DNA from: Bacteroidota bacterium
GTDB lineage: Bacteria > Bacteroidota > Bacteroidia > Chitinophagales > Chitinophagaceae
Assembly (NCBI GenBank): GCA_016712665.1
Contig: JADJQP010000001.1
Span: forward strand, 682,001 to 746,000
DNA: 64,000 bases
Reading direction: 5' to 3'
Shown here: positions 36,698 to 46,475 of the stretch, piece by piece
How the letters are laid out: each line of letters begins with the position of its first letter
Position numbering within the stretch: position 1 is the stretch's first letter
Made by a program: the position numbers and the translations under genes
Notes under the pieces: generated by a model
Told to the model about the DNA's origin: nothing
The model's input: only the letters and a program-made list of their open reading frames with translations
The model's database searches: none

Positions 36698-36907
36698 CTA
36701 GAAGGAAACTCTTTGATGGAAGTGGTAAGCTTTAACAACCTCTGTATCTGTTGTTAGAAGAATGCTCATCGGTTGTTGGGTAATGTATTCATTCAAATAC
36801 TTTTTTGCTAAACTCCAGGAAAGGAATTGTTTACGATTCTCGAAAGCTTCTGGCTTTGCTGTTGCTGTTACTGTGTAACTTCTCTTTGTTGTGTCTTGAT
36901 TTTGCAT
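36698..36907 (-). CDS. 69-aa repeat-module protein, copy 1
   Basis: MQNQDTTKRSYTVTATAKPE at the N-terminus, then a helix around FLSWSLAKKYLNEYI and a beta end ILLTTDTEVVKAYHFHQRV. The copies at 45653-45862 and 56518-56727 differ at only a few residues. Low dN-like divergence with identical frames indicates a real, maintained gene. Function unknown. It is flanked by a conserved 45-bp upstream motif and a conserved terminator. The hydrophilic, compact nature would suit a small DNA-binding or inhibitor protein, but nothing proves this. Confidence 0.7.
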   Translation of the reverse strand: MQNQDTTKRSYTVTATAKPEAFENRKQFLSWSLAKKYLNEYITQQPMSILLTTDTEVVKAYHFHQRVSF

Positions 36908-36963
36908 GATATAAATTTTGCAAAAAACGAAGTGTATAGATGTGCTAATACAAGTAATGCAAT

Positions 36964-37008
36964 GGAGGAATTGGAATAACATGCCTCATGCTTATGCCGA
37001 GAAAATCC
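36964..37008 (-). promoter_or_regulatory. Shared 45-bp upstream motif, copy 2
   Basis: Same motif as 33437-33481. The dyad is AGCATG-AGG-CATGTT, with one mismatch to perfect symmetry. It ends 57 bp upstream of the 69-aa gene start. Confidence 0.6.
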
Positions 37009-37237
37009 ATTGTATATCTTGCCAGCACATAAATTGCAAATGAATTTATATCAATGCGAAATGACACATACAAGAGTATGTGCGTAGGTATGCATCAGTA
37101 TGTACTGTATGTTGTGTTGTAATTTTCGTTAAGGATAGTAGTGGAAAGACCGGAGTCCCGACGCTTTGGTCGGGATGAGGACTTGCAGCGGCTAGCCCGC
37201 CCGCCTGTGCACTCAACAAGTGGGAACACCCAAATTA

Positions 37238-37400
37238 TTATCGTGATTCTATCGTGAATATATTTCCAGTGCTAACATCACTATCCATATCTTTTACTAT
37301 CAGTCCGTATACCAGCGTATCCAATGCATCTGAATAATGTGTACTCTCCCGTGCCTGCAAATCTTTTCTGCTTCTATTCTTTTGTCTTTGCCATAATCTT
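37238..37400 (-). pseudogene. C-terminal gene remnant, possibly terminase-like
   Basis: An open frame without start reads KDLQARESTHYSDALDTLVY, then KDMDSDVSTGNIFTIE to a stop at 37238. The STHYSDALDTLxYG segment resembles the C-terminal end of phage terminase large subunits. Only the last 20 codons are present in the module copy at 56.5 kb (stop near 57057). It suggests the module was picked up from prophage DNA. Confidence 0.35.
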
Positions 37401-37472
37401 TACCTTTCTCTACTACTTGGTTTAGAAAAGTAACGGTGACACTGTAAATGAAATAAAGTGTCGTTCAGGTTT

Positions 37473-38003
37473 CTATAATTTGTTTTCTCTCAATGAATCA
37501 CTTAGAAATTTAATAAAATACCACTTTTTTCTTATGGCAGGATGAGCAAATTTTTTAGGTAATTTCCCAGAATATTCAAGGTAGTACATAAAGGTTTCCG
37601 CAAAATCTTCCATTGCATTCTGCGCGGCATACTCACTAACAAAAAAAATAGGATCAAAAGTCCAGTGTGCTTTTATGTCATCATGTAATGCTCCAAATGC
37701 CAATCTAAACTTCTTTGATTTCATTAACCTGCGATGAGTAAATGCAAAGGCATGTGCATATTCATGTCGCAATATATCCTTTAATGAAACATATTGCCCT
37801 GTAAATAGTTCCTTGAACTTAGATTTGCTGATAGCAGGTATACTTATTTCTCCAGTTGAAAAATAACTTTGAAATCCATAAGCAGCACTATAGGGTATCC
37901 AATTGACGCTGATCTTGGATAGTTTATAGTCGTAAAAATGATGTTGAATTAATTCGTCCTGTACGACATCCAACGCAGTTTTTAGCTGATTAAAAGAATA
38001 CAT
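37473..38003 (-). CDS. HEYAH zinc-metallopeptidase-like protein
   Basis: 176 aa. DILRHEYAHAFAFTH (about residue 86) is an HExxH zinc motif, and NAMEDFAETFMYYLEY about 50 residues later could supply the third ligand glutamate, as in gluzincin-type small proteases. The N-terminus has no signal peptide, so it is cytosolic. It is the last gene of the helicase operon, 2 bp after the coiled-coil membrane protein gene. A weak hairpin (37438-37462) may end transcription. Confidence 0.75.
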   Translation of the reverse strand: MYSFNQLKTALDVVQDELIQHHFYDYKLSKISVNWIPYSAAYGFQSYFSTGEISIPAISKSKFKELFTGQYVSLKDILRHEYAHAFAFTHRRLMKSKKFRLAFGALHDDIKAHWTFDPIFFVSEYAAQNAMEDFAETFMYYLEYSGKLPKKFAHPAIRKKWYFIKFLSDSLRENKL

Positions 38004-38005
38004 AA

Positions 38006-38359
38006 TTACTTATGGCGCAAGACTAAGATTAAAATTAACAATGTTGCAATTAAAGCAATTGCTCCTGTCGCAATTGAAATTATCTTAATTAATCTAAGTT
38101 GCTTCGGAAAGTCAATCGCTTTAATTGTTGTGGTTAAATTTTTTGTCGATGCAATTAAATCTTGATGCGATTTCAGAATTGAATCAACTGCCTTCGTTAC
38201 TTTCTGTAAATGTTCTTTGAACTCAGTGTTCGTTGTGTTCGCTGCGTTAACTGCTGCTTGTGCTGCTGACTTTGCTGTGTCAATATGCTCAACAGCCGTT
38301 TTGAGTTTTGTAACTTCACCGTTTATGGAGTTCAAGTTATCGTTAAGTTCTTTAAACAT
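38006..38359 (-). CDS. Coiled-coil, tail-anchored membrane protein
   Basis: 117 aa. Residues 1-85 have heptad-like spacing with many Ala/Lys/Glu/Thr (AVEHIDTAKSAAQAAVNAAN), indicating a long coiled coil. Residues 90-114 (IISIATGAIALIATLLILIL) form one C-terminal TM helix with a short basic tail. It overlaps the helicase gene by 8 bp and precedes the metallopeptidase by 2 bp. A tail-anchored sensor or effector that the peptidase could cleave is a plausible but untested reading. Confidence 0.75.
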   Translation of the reverse strand: MFKELNDNLNSINGEVTKLKTAVEHIDTAKSAAQAAVNAANTTNTEFKEHLQKVTKAVDSILKSHQDLIASTKNLTTTIKAIDFPKQLRLIKIISIATGAIALIATLLILILVLRHK

Positions 38360-41229
38360 ATTGCTCTAAGAATTTTTGGTTAAAAGATGATATTTTACCT
38401 GATGCAAACTTTGCTTGCAACGTTTCAATTTGTTTGATGTGGTTTGAATAACTGTCATTGTCGTGTCTTTGAATTTCTAAACTCAATTTTTCTATTTCGT
38501 TGTCAATGTCTTCATAGCTGTATCCGTTTCCCTCGTTGTAATAATACTTAAAACCATTTTCAAAATACTCTTGCACTTTTTTATCGTCTCGGTCTTTCAG
38601 TAGAATTGAACTATAATAAACTAACCAACTGAAAACTGGATTGTCTGGATTTGATTCAAGCAATCTGTTTGCTGAACCTCTTAATTGCTGTTGCAAATTT
38701 TTATCATCTCCAACTATTTTGATGTAGTTGAAAAGAATATCAAAATCAAATTCGTCTCCGCCTGATGTTGCCTTGTAAAGTTTTTCCACATATTGTGAAT
38801 CAAAATAGTCGTTTACTGTTCTTATAAATCCTTCGTTGTCGGTAAGTCCTGCTACAACCGCTTCCTCAATATTATCAAGTGCTTTCTTTCGCTTATCAAA
38901 AACTTTGTCGTAAGTAAAATCAATCAAGTAGTCAACACACTTGCGAAGCATAGTGGGTTGATTTCTACTTGGTGCATCTGTTCTAACTGCTTGTGCAGAA
39001 ATTCTTGTTAGGTAGCGTTCAACATACTTTTCCAGATTGTTCAGAATTTCTGTTTCAGATAAATTTTTGCAAATGACTGTAACCAAAGAAGGATATTGAA
39101 TTGTGTAATCTTCAATCACTCCTAAAATTGAGAGACGATAAATTGTTTTTAGTGTGTCGTTGTCTAATCTTATTTTAGTGTAAAGCGATTTTAATTCTGC
39201 AATTTGAGACTGATTAAAAGTGATTGTAATGTTCGTTTTTTTTCTGTAATTGGAAATTAAATTGTCAACAAAATCATCATCGCTTCTGCAAAAACCCGTT
39301 GCCTTTTTTACAAGTGCATAATCAAAATCATTGTATTGAGGTTGTAAAAAATCAACTACTCGTTGGATGCCGTCATTCTCCAATCCGATTGTAAGGGATT
39401 GAGTTTGATTCACTGGAATGTTTTGAAGAAGCTGCTCTAAACCTTGCTGCTCTTGTGTTCGCTGTCTACTCTTTAACCATGAAAGCAAATCCATATCTGT
39501 TGGTTTCTGTTCTCTGATTTTATTTGAAATGGCTTGAAGCAACTCAACTGCTTCCCCTTGTGAAAGCATGTTGTTACCATTTGAGTTTATGTTTAGTGTA
39601 TTGATATTTATACTTCCATAATTTTGTCCGAACTGTTCACCATTGATGTAAAGTGTATGTGGTTGGTTTGCAGGAAAAGGGTTTCCAAATTTTATTTCCC
39701 TTCCCGTATCCTCAAAAATTTCTTGCTCAACTTGATTCTTTTTGGTGTATGTGGAAATGTAATCCTGTCTAACATTTCAAAAGTGATGCTCTTTTCAAAA
39801 ATTCTTCCTTTGAAACTGTTATACAAAAAACTGCCTTGTATATCTTTTGCTGCTGTGTTAGCGTTTGGTAATCTTAAATTATTGCAATGAAGAATGTAGC
39901 AAACTGCATTTTCTCTATCTCTGCCTGCTCTGCCTGCTTCTTGATAAAATCCTTCAATTGAAATTGGATGTGTAACATGCACTGTAAAGCGAATGTTCGG
40001 TTTGTCAATACCCATTCCAAACGCTTTGGTTGCAATAAGAAGTGTAATCCTGTTTGCTTTAAAAGCATCTTGTATGTCGTCATTATTATCTCCACTTCCG
40101 TGATACTCTCCGATTAGATGAGCAACAGTTGGAAAACTTGCTCTTAAAAAATTTGCAATAAATTGAACGCTGATGTCTGTACCTGTTGCATGAGGACAAA
40201 AGATTAAACCGCAATTTGAATCTGCTCCATTTGCTTTAATAAAATCTGAAAAGTTGTCTGAATCAAACTCCGTCATTAAATCAGTTCGCAAAGTATTTAG
40301 CAATACATTTTTCGAATCGCTGTAAACGGCTGTTCTAATATTCCAAGCATTGTTTGCGGCATTTAGAACTGCGTTTACATTTTTGATTTTGAATTTTAAT
40401 TCCTTCCGTTCTAATTTCTCTGGTCTGATAATGTCAGAATCGTTTTGTAAACCAACTTCCCTTTGAACATCACTCAATACGTCAAATGAAGCTGTGCCTG
40501 TTAAACCAAGAGTTGAGATATTTTCTCCGTTGTGTCCCGAAAAACAAAACTTTCTTGAGTTGTCACCTAACTTCAAATATGCTGTTCTGAAATCGTGCCC
40601 CCATTCTGAAACGCAATGGGCTTCATCAATTACGCAATATGAAAAGTTCCGATTGAAGTTTGGAATTGATGCAATTGAATTTCTGAAATCTTCAATCACG
40701 AATCTTTCAGGTGAAACGAACGCAAACAAAAATTCTCCTTCTGAATATCTTTTGATATTCTCTTTCTTCTTAGCTGCTGAAAGTGAGGAATTGATATAAA
40801 CAGTTCCGTCAATGAAGCCGACTTTAGATTTTCATCCTGGTCTTTCATTAATGCTTTTATCGGGTCAACAACAATTGTCAAACCCGCTTGAAGCAAAGAA
40901 GCAATTTGATATGTGAGAGATTTACCTGCACCTGTTGGCAAAAGAGCAATTGGATTTTTCTTTTCTAATGCCTTTGAAAGAATTTCTACTTGTCCTTCTC
41001 TGAAAGATTCCTTTCTAAATAATGATTGCAGAAAGAAGTTTAGTTGTTCAATGCTTTCACTTTCTCTGTTGGCTGGCGCGTTAGTGTATTCAATAGTTGG
41101 GTAAAAACTGAATTTCCGCTTTTCTTCTGTGTGATGAATCGAACGAATAACAATTGTTTTGTTCAATGATATCCTTGTCGGCTTGTTTAAAAAAGTTGAA
41201 TAGTTAAGAACTGAAATATCAATAGTCAA
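38352..41229 (-). CDS. RecQ-like DNA helicase with long C-terminal domain (two apparent frameshifts)
   Basis: About 959 aa once one base is restored at 40823-40825 and at 39739-39743. The joins read LKVGFIDGTVYINSSLS and HTPKKNQVEQEIFEDTG. Motifs: LLPTGAGKSLTYQ (Walker A), VIDEAHCVSEWGHDFR (DEAH plus the RecQ aromatic loop), LTGTAS, and EGFYQEAGRAGRDRE. After about residue 540 a spacer with LNINSNGNN leads into a helical domain of 400 aa that lacks RQC/HRDC features. The start is uncertain: no ATG, TTG at 41229, and the frame is continuous with the upstream nuclease gene apart from one TAG. Confidence 0.8.
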
Positions 41230-41235
41230 ATCATA

Positions 41236-42384
41236 CTATGTGAAATCAATATCGTTTGAAAAAAGTTGTGTGTTGTTTCCTTGATTGAGTTTGCACACGA
41301 CAAACTCAGCTGTATTGAAAATTGAAACATCAATGTTCGGCAAACGAAGAGTTGTTCCGTTTTGAAGAATAGATAAATTTTTAATCTGAATAAGCAAATC
41401 ATCAATTGCAGATTTGCCGCAAGGCAAATCCCTTTCAATAATTGCTATTGATAGATTTTCTGTCGTAAGGTCAATCAAGTTTTTCTTGATTGCCTTTATA
41501 AATGCTTTTTGAACTCTTGCAATTGCAAAAGGAGAAAGGAATAGTTGCATGTAATCCAAACCGTTTATTGTGTTGAATAACGGTGTAGAAATGTTTTGAG
41601 AAAAAAATTGAGAGTAGGGGTGCAGTAAGTATTGTTCAATTTGATTCTTTTTGTCTTGTGGAATAGTATTTACTTCTGATGTTTTTATTCTTACTGTTTG
41701 GTAGCCGTTCTCGTTTGCAAAATGTTTTCGCAAATTGTCTTTGCTTATTTGTGGCTCAACATTGTGTTGTCCCCCGTCAATTTCAATTACTAAACCTTTC
41801 GGGAAATTTTCTGCTTGGGGAAATTCTATTAAAAAATCTGTTGTCTGGTCATAGAATAAATCTTGCCCTGATACTCTGCCTCCGACTATTGAACTAATTG
41901 TTCTTTGCAATTGCAAAAGCTGATTGACCTTTTCGCCAAAATTCAGAAACCTATTTTCAAAAAATACTTTTTCAAATTCACTTCCTCCGTGTTGTTCCCA
42001 AGTTTGAAAAGTTGTTTCGCTGTTTAATTCGCTTGTTCTGCTGTCCGAAATAATTAGGCATCGCAAAAAAATAGTTGCATCTTCAGAAAAGTCAAAAGTG
42101 ATTGAACCAATATTGGAAATAGCTTCGGCTGTCAAGCCGAAGGTTTCTGCAAATTGTCTTTCAATGTTAATAGATGGAAGTGTTGGAAGTCCTCTTGAAA
42201 GTTGGTTGTCAATGACTGAAAAAATCGGATGCTCTTGTTCGTTGTCGTCACTGTTTAACCGATTGTTCTTGCAATAGAAAACAGAAAGGTCTTTGCATAT
42301 CTGCATCCAAAAATTCCTTTCTTCAGACGTGTGGATTAGGCTTTTAACTGCCTGTAAAATTTGTCCTGAAAATAGTTCTGTCAT
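41236..42384 (-). CDS. PD-(D/E)XK (DUF559/Vsr-like) nuclease, partner of RecQ-like helicase
   Basis: 382 aa. DFLIEFPQ followed by GLVIEIDGGQHN (about residue 195) and later GYQTVRIKTSEV form the D...ExD/K core of DUF559-like nucleases. The remainder is helical. It ends at TAG 41238-41236, two codons before the helicase frame opens in the same register (FSNDIDFT, stop, YDLTIDISV). Either the two proteins are coupled through reinitiation or they were one polypeptide of about 1,340 aa. Confidence 0.75.
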   Translation of the reverse strand: MTELFSGQILQAVKSLIHTSEERNFWMQICKDLSVFYCKNNRLNSDDNEQEHPIFSVIDNQLSRGLPTLPSINIERQFAETFGLTAEAISNIGSITFDFSEDATIFLRCLIISDSRTSELNSETTFQTWEQHGGSEFEKVFFENRFLNFGEKVNQLLQLQRTISSIVGGRVSGQDLFYDQTTDFLIEFPQAENFPKGLVIEIDGGQHNVEPQISKDNLRKHFANENGYQTVRIKTSEVNTIPQDKKNQIEQYLLHPYSQFFSQNISTPLFNTINGLDYMQLFLSPFAIARVQKAFIKAIKKNLIDLTTENLSIAIIERDLPCGKSAIDDLLIQIKNLSILQNGTTLRLPNIDVSIFNTAEFVVCKLNQGNNTQLFSNDIDFT

Positions 42385-42466
42385 TTGAATTTAAAATATA
42401 TAATGATTTCGATTCGTAGGTATCTCGTCATAAAAATAGCAATCCGTCGTGAAAGCTATATGTTGA

Positions 42467-42844
42467 TTATGCTAAATACTCTATGTCAACTCCCCTATCA
42501 TGCATATGCAAAATGCAATTCTTTATATCGCCATTTTCATAATTTACGGTCAGTCCATAATCGGCAAAGGAAGCTCCCATCATGTCATTACCATAGCCGC
42601 GTAAAATAATCATATCGCTTGTTTGCTCTATTATCTTCATTTGCTTCGGAGCCATCTGCACATTGTTTTGCCAAACTGGATGATTCCCATCCATATTATA
42701 GAGTGTAACTGTTAACCCGTCTCCTCCATTAATATTTGGTTCGACTTTTATGGCTCTTCCCGCTCCTCCATGTGGCCCGGAAACATGTATACCGTTTTCA
42801 TATCGAATATGGTCTGGTGATTTGAATACAAAATTTAAATTCAT
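42467..42844 (-). CDS. Hypothetical protein
   Basis: 125 aa, beta-rich, with glycine-rich turns (HVSGPHGGAGRAI, NINGGDGLTVTLYNMDG). No signal peptide. Unrecognised. It is 11 bp after the 151-aa gene, and the two form a pair of unknown function at the right-hand end of the helicase block. Confidence 0.6.
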   Translation of the reverse strand: MNLNFVFKSPDHIRYENGIHVSGPHGGAGRAIKVEPNINGGDGLTVTLYNMDGNHPVWQNNVQMAPKQMKIIEQTSDMIILRGYGNDMMGASFADYGLTVNYENGDIKNCILHMHDRGVDIEYLA

Positions 42845-42855
42845 GTCTATATTTT

Positions 42856-43311
42856 TTATTGGTTATAAAATTCTAAAAGTTTCTCGGGGTTGTTATATGA
42901 AAATGTAATTTTTACTATTGTTCCACTAAACAAGAAAATATTACAACAATACGGCTCACTTCTTGCAAATTCCTTGTGTTTTCTAGTTGAACCGATAGTA
43001 CTTCTAAATATCATGAATGCTACTATCTCAACATTTGTATTTTCCGGAATTGTAATAAATTGAAGTCTGTCATGCTGACTGACAAATTCGTCAAATATGT
43101 TTTGTGTTGAAAGCTCATGATTTAAATTCGGGTCTACAAATGTAATCTTAGTTTTTTCAACATCATCTTCAAATATAACTTTAGCATCAATTAAAGAAGT
43201 GGTTCGTCCACTGCTTATCATCTTTCCAGCTATCCAAGTTTCATACCTTACCGGTTGGAACGTGAAATTAATTTTTTTGATTTGTTGCATGGGTTCAAAT
43301 TTGTCGAACAT
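42856..43311 (-). CDS. Hypothetical protein
   Basis: 151 aa, predicted beta-sandwich-like (INFTFQPVRYETWIAG, AKVIFEDDVEKTKITFVD), no signal peptide, no known motif. A second in-frame ATG (MQQIKK) seven codons in is an alternative start. Translationally close to the 125-aa gene. Confidence 0.6.
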   Translation of the reverse strand: MFDKFEPMQQIKKINFTFQPVRYETWIAGKMISSGRTTSLIDAKVIFEDDVEKTKITFVDPNLNHELSTQNIFDEFVSQHDRLQFITIPENTNVEIVAFMIFRSTIGSTRKHKEFARSEPYCCNIFLFSGTIVKITFSYNNPEKLLEFYNQ

Positions 43312-43643
43312 AGTTTGTTTGTTTTATATTTTTTCCTCACCCTCTTTGATTTTCAATGTCACATTCTGTTGAGTGTTGTTTAGAATGAATGCCAACTGGC
43401 AGTAGTAACATTTCGCAAATCAAACATACAATTTTATTTCCTAATCTATAAATAAATTGGGTCTATACTTTTTTGGATTAAGGCTTCACCCGGAGCGATG
43501 GTGATAGATGAACTTTTAAGGCTTTTTGCAAAAGTGTTGTTGGCGTCTCGCTTTTTTGCGATGTACCAGAAAATGTTGATGTTTTTTTTCTAAACTGATG
43601 GGAATTGTTTGCTGTATTTGTAAGCGTAATATGTTGTTGCTAC

Positions 43644-43775
43644 TGACCGCTAACCAGCGCAGAAGCAGCGCCGGACAAAGACAGAGATAAATCATAACAT
43701 TTATTCGTCGATATGAGATGATTAAAATATTCAGCCCTGAGATATAGCCGGCATTGCTTTTCTGCGTTAGGTTAT
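43644..43775. repeat. attC-like long inverted repeat (site C)
   Basis: CGCAGAAGCAGCGCCGG (43657-43673) pairs with CCGGCATTGCTTTTCTGCG (43747-43765). Outer ends are CCGCTAAC and GTTAGGTTATAAGAGG; GTTAGGT fits the integron R' box GTTRRRY. The block to its right (43772-45400) ends with a related CTTATAACTTAC...TTTGCGTTAG sequence. The gap 43312-43640 shows nothing else. Confidence 0.55.
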
Positions 43776-44170
43776 AAGAGGTTTTTTTCCCCTACATATA
43801 ACGATACAAAATTAACATTATAAGTAAAATTAGGATTGTGCTCTTTTATTATCTGCTTTTGAATTATATCTAGAATAAGCAGAATATCCTCAAAACAATA
43901 GCCATTACTAGCGATAAGCACTGTGTTCATTGGCAATATTTTCATTTCTACCAAGGCTTTTTCATCTTCCGAAAAATTTCTAGTTTGCGTATTCACCTGA
44001 ATTTCTAAGTACCCGTTATATCGATTGACGTAATTATCAATATTTCTCTTTTCATTTATAAGTGCAATACAAATATCTTTGAAAGAATCGTCTAATTGCG
44101 CGAGGGTATACTTGCCATTAAATTCAACTTCTGTTTTGCCGTTTACTTTGACCGTCTTTAATTTGAACAT
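43772..44170 (-). CDS. Hypothetical protein
   Basis: 132 aa, complete, ATG start. Mixed alpha/beta, with a repeated Asn/Tyr-rich middle (NIDNYVNRYNGYLEIQVN). No recognised family. Last gene of a three-gene leftward block (43772-45375) enclosed by attC-like repeats. Confidence 0.6.
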   Translation of the reverse strand: MFKLKTVKVNGKTEVEFNGKYTLAQLDDSFKDICIALINEKRNIDNYVNRYNGYLEIQVNTQTRNFSEDEKALVEMKILPMNTVLIASNGYCFEDILLILDIIQKQIIKEHNPNFTYNVNFVSLYVGEKNLL

Positions 44171-44225
44171 TTTCTTGAAGGTTAGCTTTTAGTAGGATTA
44201 ATTTCACATATTCAAATGGTTTTCT

Positions 44226-44855
44226 CTAATCCATATTCCATCCTGCTTCATTCATTACTTCTGTGTCAAATGAACCAGCTGCATCAGATAGCCAGTCACT
44301 GCTATTATAATCACTGTGTGTGTAAGGCGAATTAGAAGTTTGCTTGTTAGTGTACTTTTCAATATTGAATTTGGTATAGTAACCCAAATGAGCTAATACA
44401 ATTGTACCATTTAGGTTTAATAGTAATTCCAAGTTTTGCTTAATTTCTTCCATTAAAGAGTTTTCTATAATAACACCATACCGGTTTATGGTATTAAAAT
44501 ACCACAAATACTTTGTTTGTTTTCCATCTTTATCTTTCAAATAAGTTAAGGGTAAATTTTCTATTTCTAATATTTTTTTAATTTCTGCGATACTAATTTT
44601 CTCGAAACTATGGCATTCAAATTGCTTTATGTCATCTTGCTCAAATTGTATTGAATTCATTTCTAGGTCATAAAGTGCGTTGTCTAATACTAGCAGTAAT
44701 TTCCCAAAATTACGTTTTTTTATTTCATCTACTATCGTCTTTTTAAGTGATTTGTCTGTCAATTTGTTTATAAAGAATTGAAGTAGCATTAAATTTTCGC
44801 CTAGTTCAATTATTGATTTGATTGACACCAATATTTGTTTTTTTCTTTTTTTCAT
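44226..44855 (-). CDS. Hypothetical protein
   Basis: 209 aa. A very basic N-terminus (MKKRKKQI), a helical region to about residue 110, then beta segments and an Asn/Ser/Thr-rich, acidic tail ending in EAGWNMD. No signal peptide or membrane helix. Unrecognised. Middle gene of the three-gene block. Confidence 0.6.
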   Translation of the reverse strand: MKKRKKQILVSIKSIIELGENLMLLQFFINKLTDKSLKKTIVDEIKKRNFGKLLLVLDNALYDLEMNSIQFEQDDIKQFECHSFEKISIAEIKKILEIENLPLTYLKDKDGKQTKYLWYFNTINRYGVIIENSLMEEIKQNLELLLNLNGTIVLAHLGYYTKFNIEKYTNKQTSNSPYTHSDYNSSDWLSDAAGSFDTEVMNEAGWNMD

Positions 44856-45000
44856 CGGTATTTTATTTAAAGAAAGTATTACTAGTAAAATTGCTCATCG
44901 GAATATATCGGTTCGCCCAATAGAGGTGCATCGTGTGAAACAATTTTGCAAGAATGGAAATTTTGATACTCCACTTCGCTTGGTTTGTAGTCAAAAGTAT

Positions 45001-45375
45001 TTAAAGCTCACATTGTTCTAAATTTTTTCTGAAAAGAAATTCAGATTGGTTAGTGACATAAAATACATGTTTCTTACAGTCTGTACAATACTTTATATTG
45101 TTGTCGTCTGTTTCGATTAGTTCTAACCAATTCTTTCGGCAGGGATTCTTAAACAATTCTTTTGAAATATTTGTCTTTAAACTTGCTAATAGAATGATGA
45201 TGTTCGAGATGTTATGTTCTAAAAATTCTTTTTTTATCTGCACGAATTCATCGATTTGTTCAGTTAAGATTTCATTAATTACTTTACTGTATTCTTCATT
45301 TGCATCATTGCTGCCAAAATAACCTTGCAATAAATTGATTTTGCTAAGTAATTTGAATTTGTCTTCTATGTTCAT
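45001..45375 (-). CDS. Small protein with a CxxC zinc-ribbon-like tail
   Basis: 124 aa. The first 75 residues are helical. The tail reads NPCRKNWLELIETDDN, then KYCTDCKKHVFYVTN. This C...W..L..T......C..C...V arrangement is seen at the termini of many uncharacterised bacterial proteins and may bind zinc. First gene of the three-gene block. Confidence 0.65.
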   Translation of the reverse strand: MNIEDKFKLLSKINLLQGYFGSNDANEEYSKVINEILTEQIDEFVQIKKEFLEHNISNIIILLASLKTNISKELFKNPCRKNWLELIETDDNNIKYCTDCKKHVFYVTNQSEFLFRKNLEQCEL

Positions 45376-45652
45376 GTCATTTATGCTATTTAATTATATT
45401 TTGTATTGTATAAATAGTCAATCTGAAAAATCATTGTTAAATATTTATATTAATGCTGTCTGTCTTTAAAAATCTCTTATAACTTACTGATAGTCTCGGC
45501 TTTGCTGCGTCAATCCCATGACAGATAGATTTGCGTTAGTATTTGCAATGTCAAATTTATGTAAAATTTTCCAAAAGTTCCAACAATTGTATCGGTTAAG
45601 GAAATAAAAAAAAATCCGCCGTGGCGGATTTAATTAGTAGGGCTATTTAAGC

Positions 45653-45862
45653 CTAAAAGGAAACTCTTTGTTTAAAGTGATAAGCTTTAACAACTTCAGT
45701 ATCTGTTGTTAATAGGATACTCATTGGCTGTTGAGTTATGTATTCATTCAAATACTTTTTTGCTAAACTCCAGGAAAGGAATTGTTTACGATTCTCGAAA
45801 GCTTCTGGCTTTGCCGTTGCTGTTACTGTGTAACTTCTCTTTGTTGTGTCTTGATTTTGCAT
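45653..45862 (-). CDS. 69-aa repeat-module protein, copy 2
   Basis: Nearly identical to the copies at 36698 and 56518; the end reads AYHFKQRVSF. The start is the ATG of MQNQDTTKRS, although the frame is open further upstream through the 45-bp motif. Unknown function. Conservation of protein, upstream motif and terminator together points to a functional cassette. Confidence 0.7.
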   Translation of the reverse strand: MQNQDTTKRSYTVTATAKPEAFENRKQFLSWSLAKKYLNEYITQQPMSILLTTDTEVVKAYHFKQRVSF

Positions 45863-45917
45863 GATATAAATTTTGCAAAAAACGAAGTGTCTAGATGTGC
45901 TAATACAAGTAATGCAA

Positions 45918-45962
45918 GGAGGAATTGGAATAACATGCCTCATGCTTATGCCGAGAAAATCC
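45918..45962 (-). promoter_or_regulatory. Shared 45-bp upstream motif, copy 3
   Basis: Same as 36964-37008, with dyad AGCATG-AGG-CATGTT. It lies 55 bp upstream of the 69-aa gene start. Confidence 0.6.
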
Positions 45963-46343
45963 ATTGTAAGCACAGCGCTTACTTGTAAGCACATAGATTG
46001 CAAACTAATTTATATCTTATGCAAAGTCGACAACAAAGTGAATGGCTAATAGTACCAGGTATGTACATTGGTACTTAGTACGAAGCGTTAAGGATAGTAG
46101 TGGAAAGCCCGGAGTGAAGAGAGGACGGTGTTTATCCAACGAGTAGCTTTTTGTATTTATTTCTCTCTCTAATGCGTTTAGATGCAGCCGTAATAAACTG
46201 AAGCAGGCCTGAATGACGCAGGCGGGCAGGGACAGAAAATTTAGTGGTCTCCAATTTGATAAGGAGTTTGTTTATGCAGATTGCCTTATCTTAAATGAGT
46301 GACAGAGTGCAATTGGTGTAAAGAGCGATTGCATTTATTCTTA

Positions 46344-46438
46344 ATGAACCGCCGTATAAGAAACCTCCGCCGCGGTGGATACGGTGGTGTGAGAGGCGCA
46401 CCTCGTCAGCGAAAGCTGGCGAGGCCGTCTACTCGATT
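46344..46438 (+). mobile_element. 3' remnant of a group II intron
   Basis: AACCGCCGTAT pairs with ATACGGTGGT, then GTGTGAGAGG, then CCTCGTCAGC-GAAA-GCTGGCGAGG (a GAAA-tetraloop hairpin) and CTACTCGAT. This order is what I recall at the 3' end of bacterial group II introns after the reverse-transcriptase gene. No RT coding sequence or 5' part is present, so it is a relic. Confidence 0.5.
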
Positions 46439-46475
46439 ATGCACAGGGGCTATTGAAATATTGCACAAATCAAAA

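Larger units (their letters stand above)
36651..37308. repeat. Repeat module, copy 1 (about 0.65 kb)
   Basis: Direct imperfect copy of 56467-57117 along its whole length; the middle part also matches 45607-46105. Order from left: terminator, 69-aa gene, 45-bp motif, a variable stretch, then a conserved GGATAGTAGTGGAAAG element with hairpin CCCGACGCTTTGGTCGGG (37156-37173), and the tail of a decayed gene. This fills the otherwise gene-free interval 36983-37472. Confidence 0.8.
45527..46130. repeat. Repeat module, copy 2
   Basis: Shares with the other two copies the terminator (45607-45631), 69-aa gene, 45-bp motif and the start of the GGATAGTAGTGGAAAG element (46089-46104), where similarity stops. 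Its left flank (TTTGCGTTAGTATTTGCAAT) resembles 56390-56415. The interval 46004-46343 contains no gene. Confidence 0.75.

Noticed and set aside
45863..46003. Longer N-terminus for the 69-aa protein, reading through MRHVIPIPP
   Set aside because: The extra residues come from the 45-bp DNA motif, are not in frame-conserved form in all copies, and the motif also occurs before the RadC-like gene without coding continuity.
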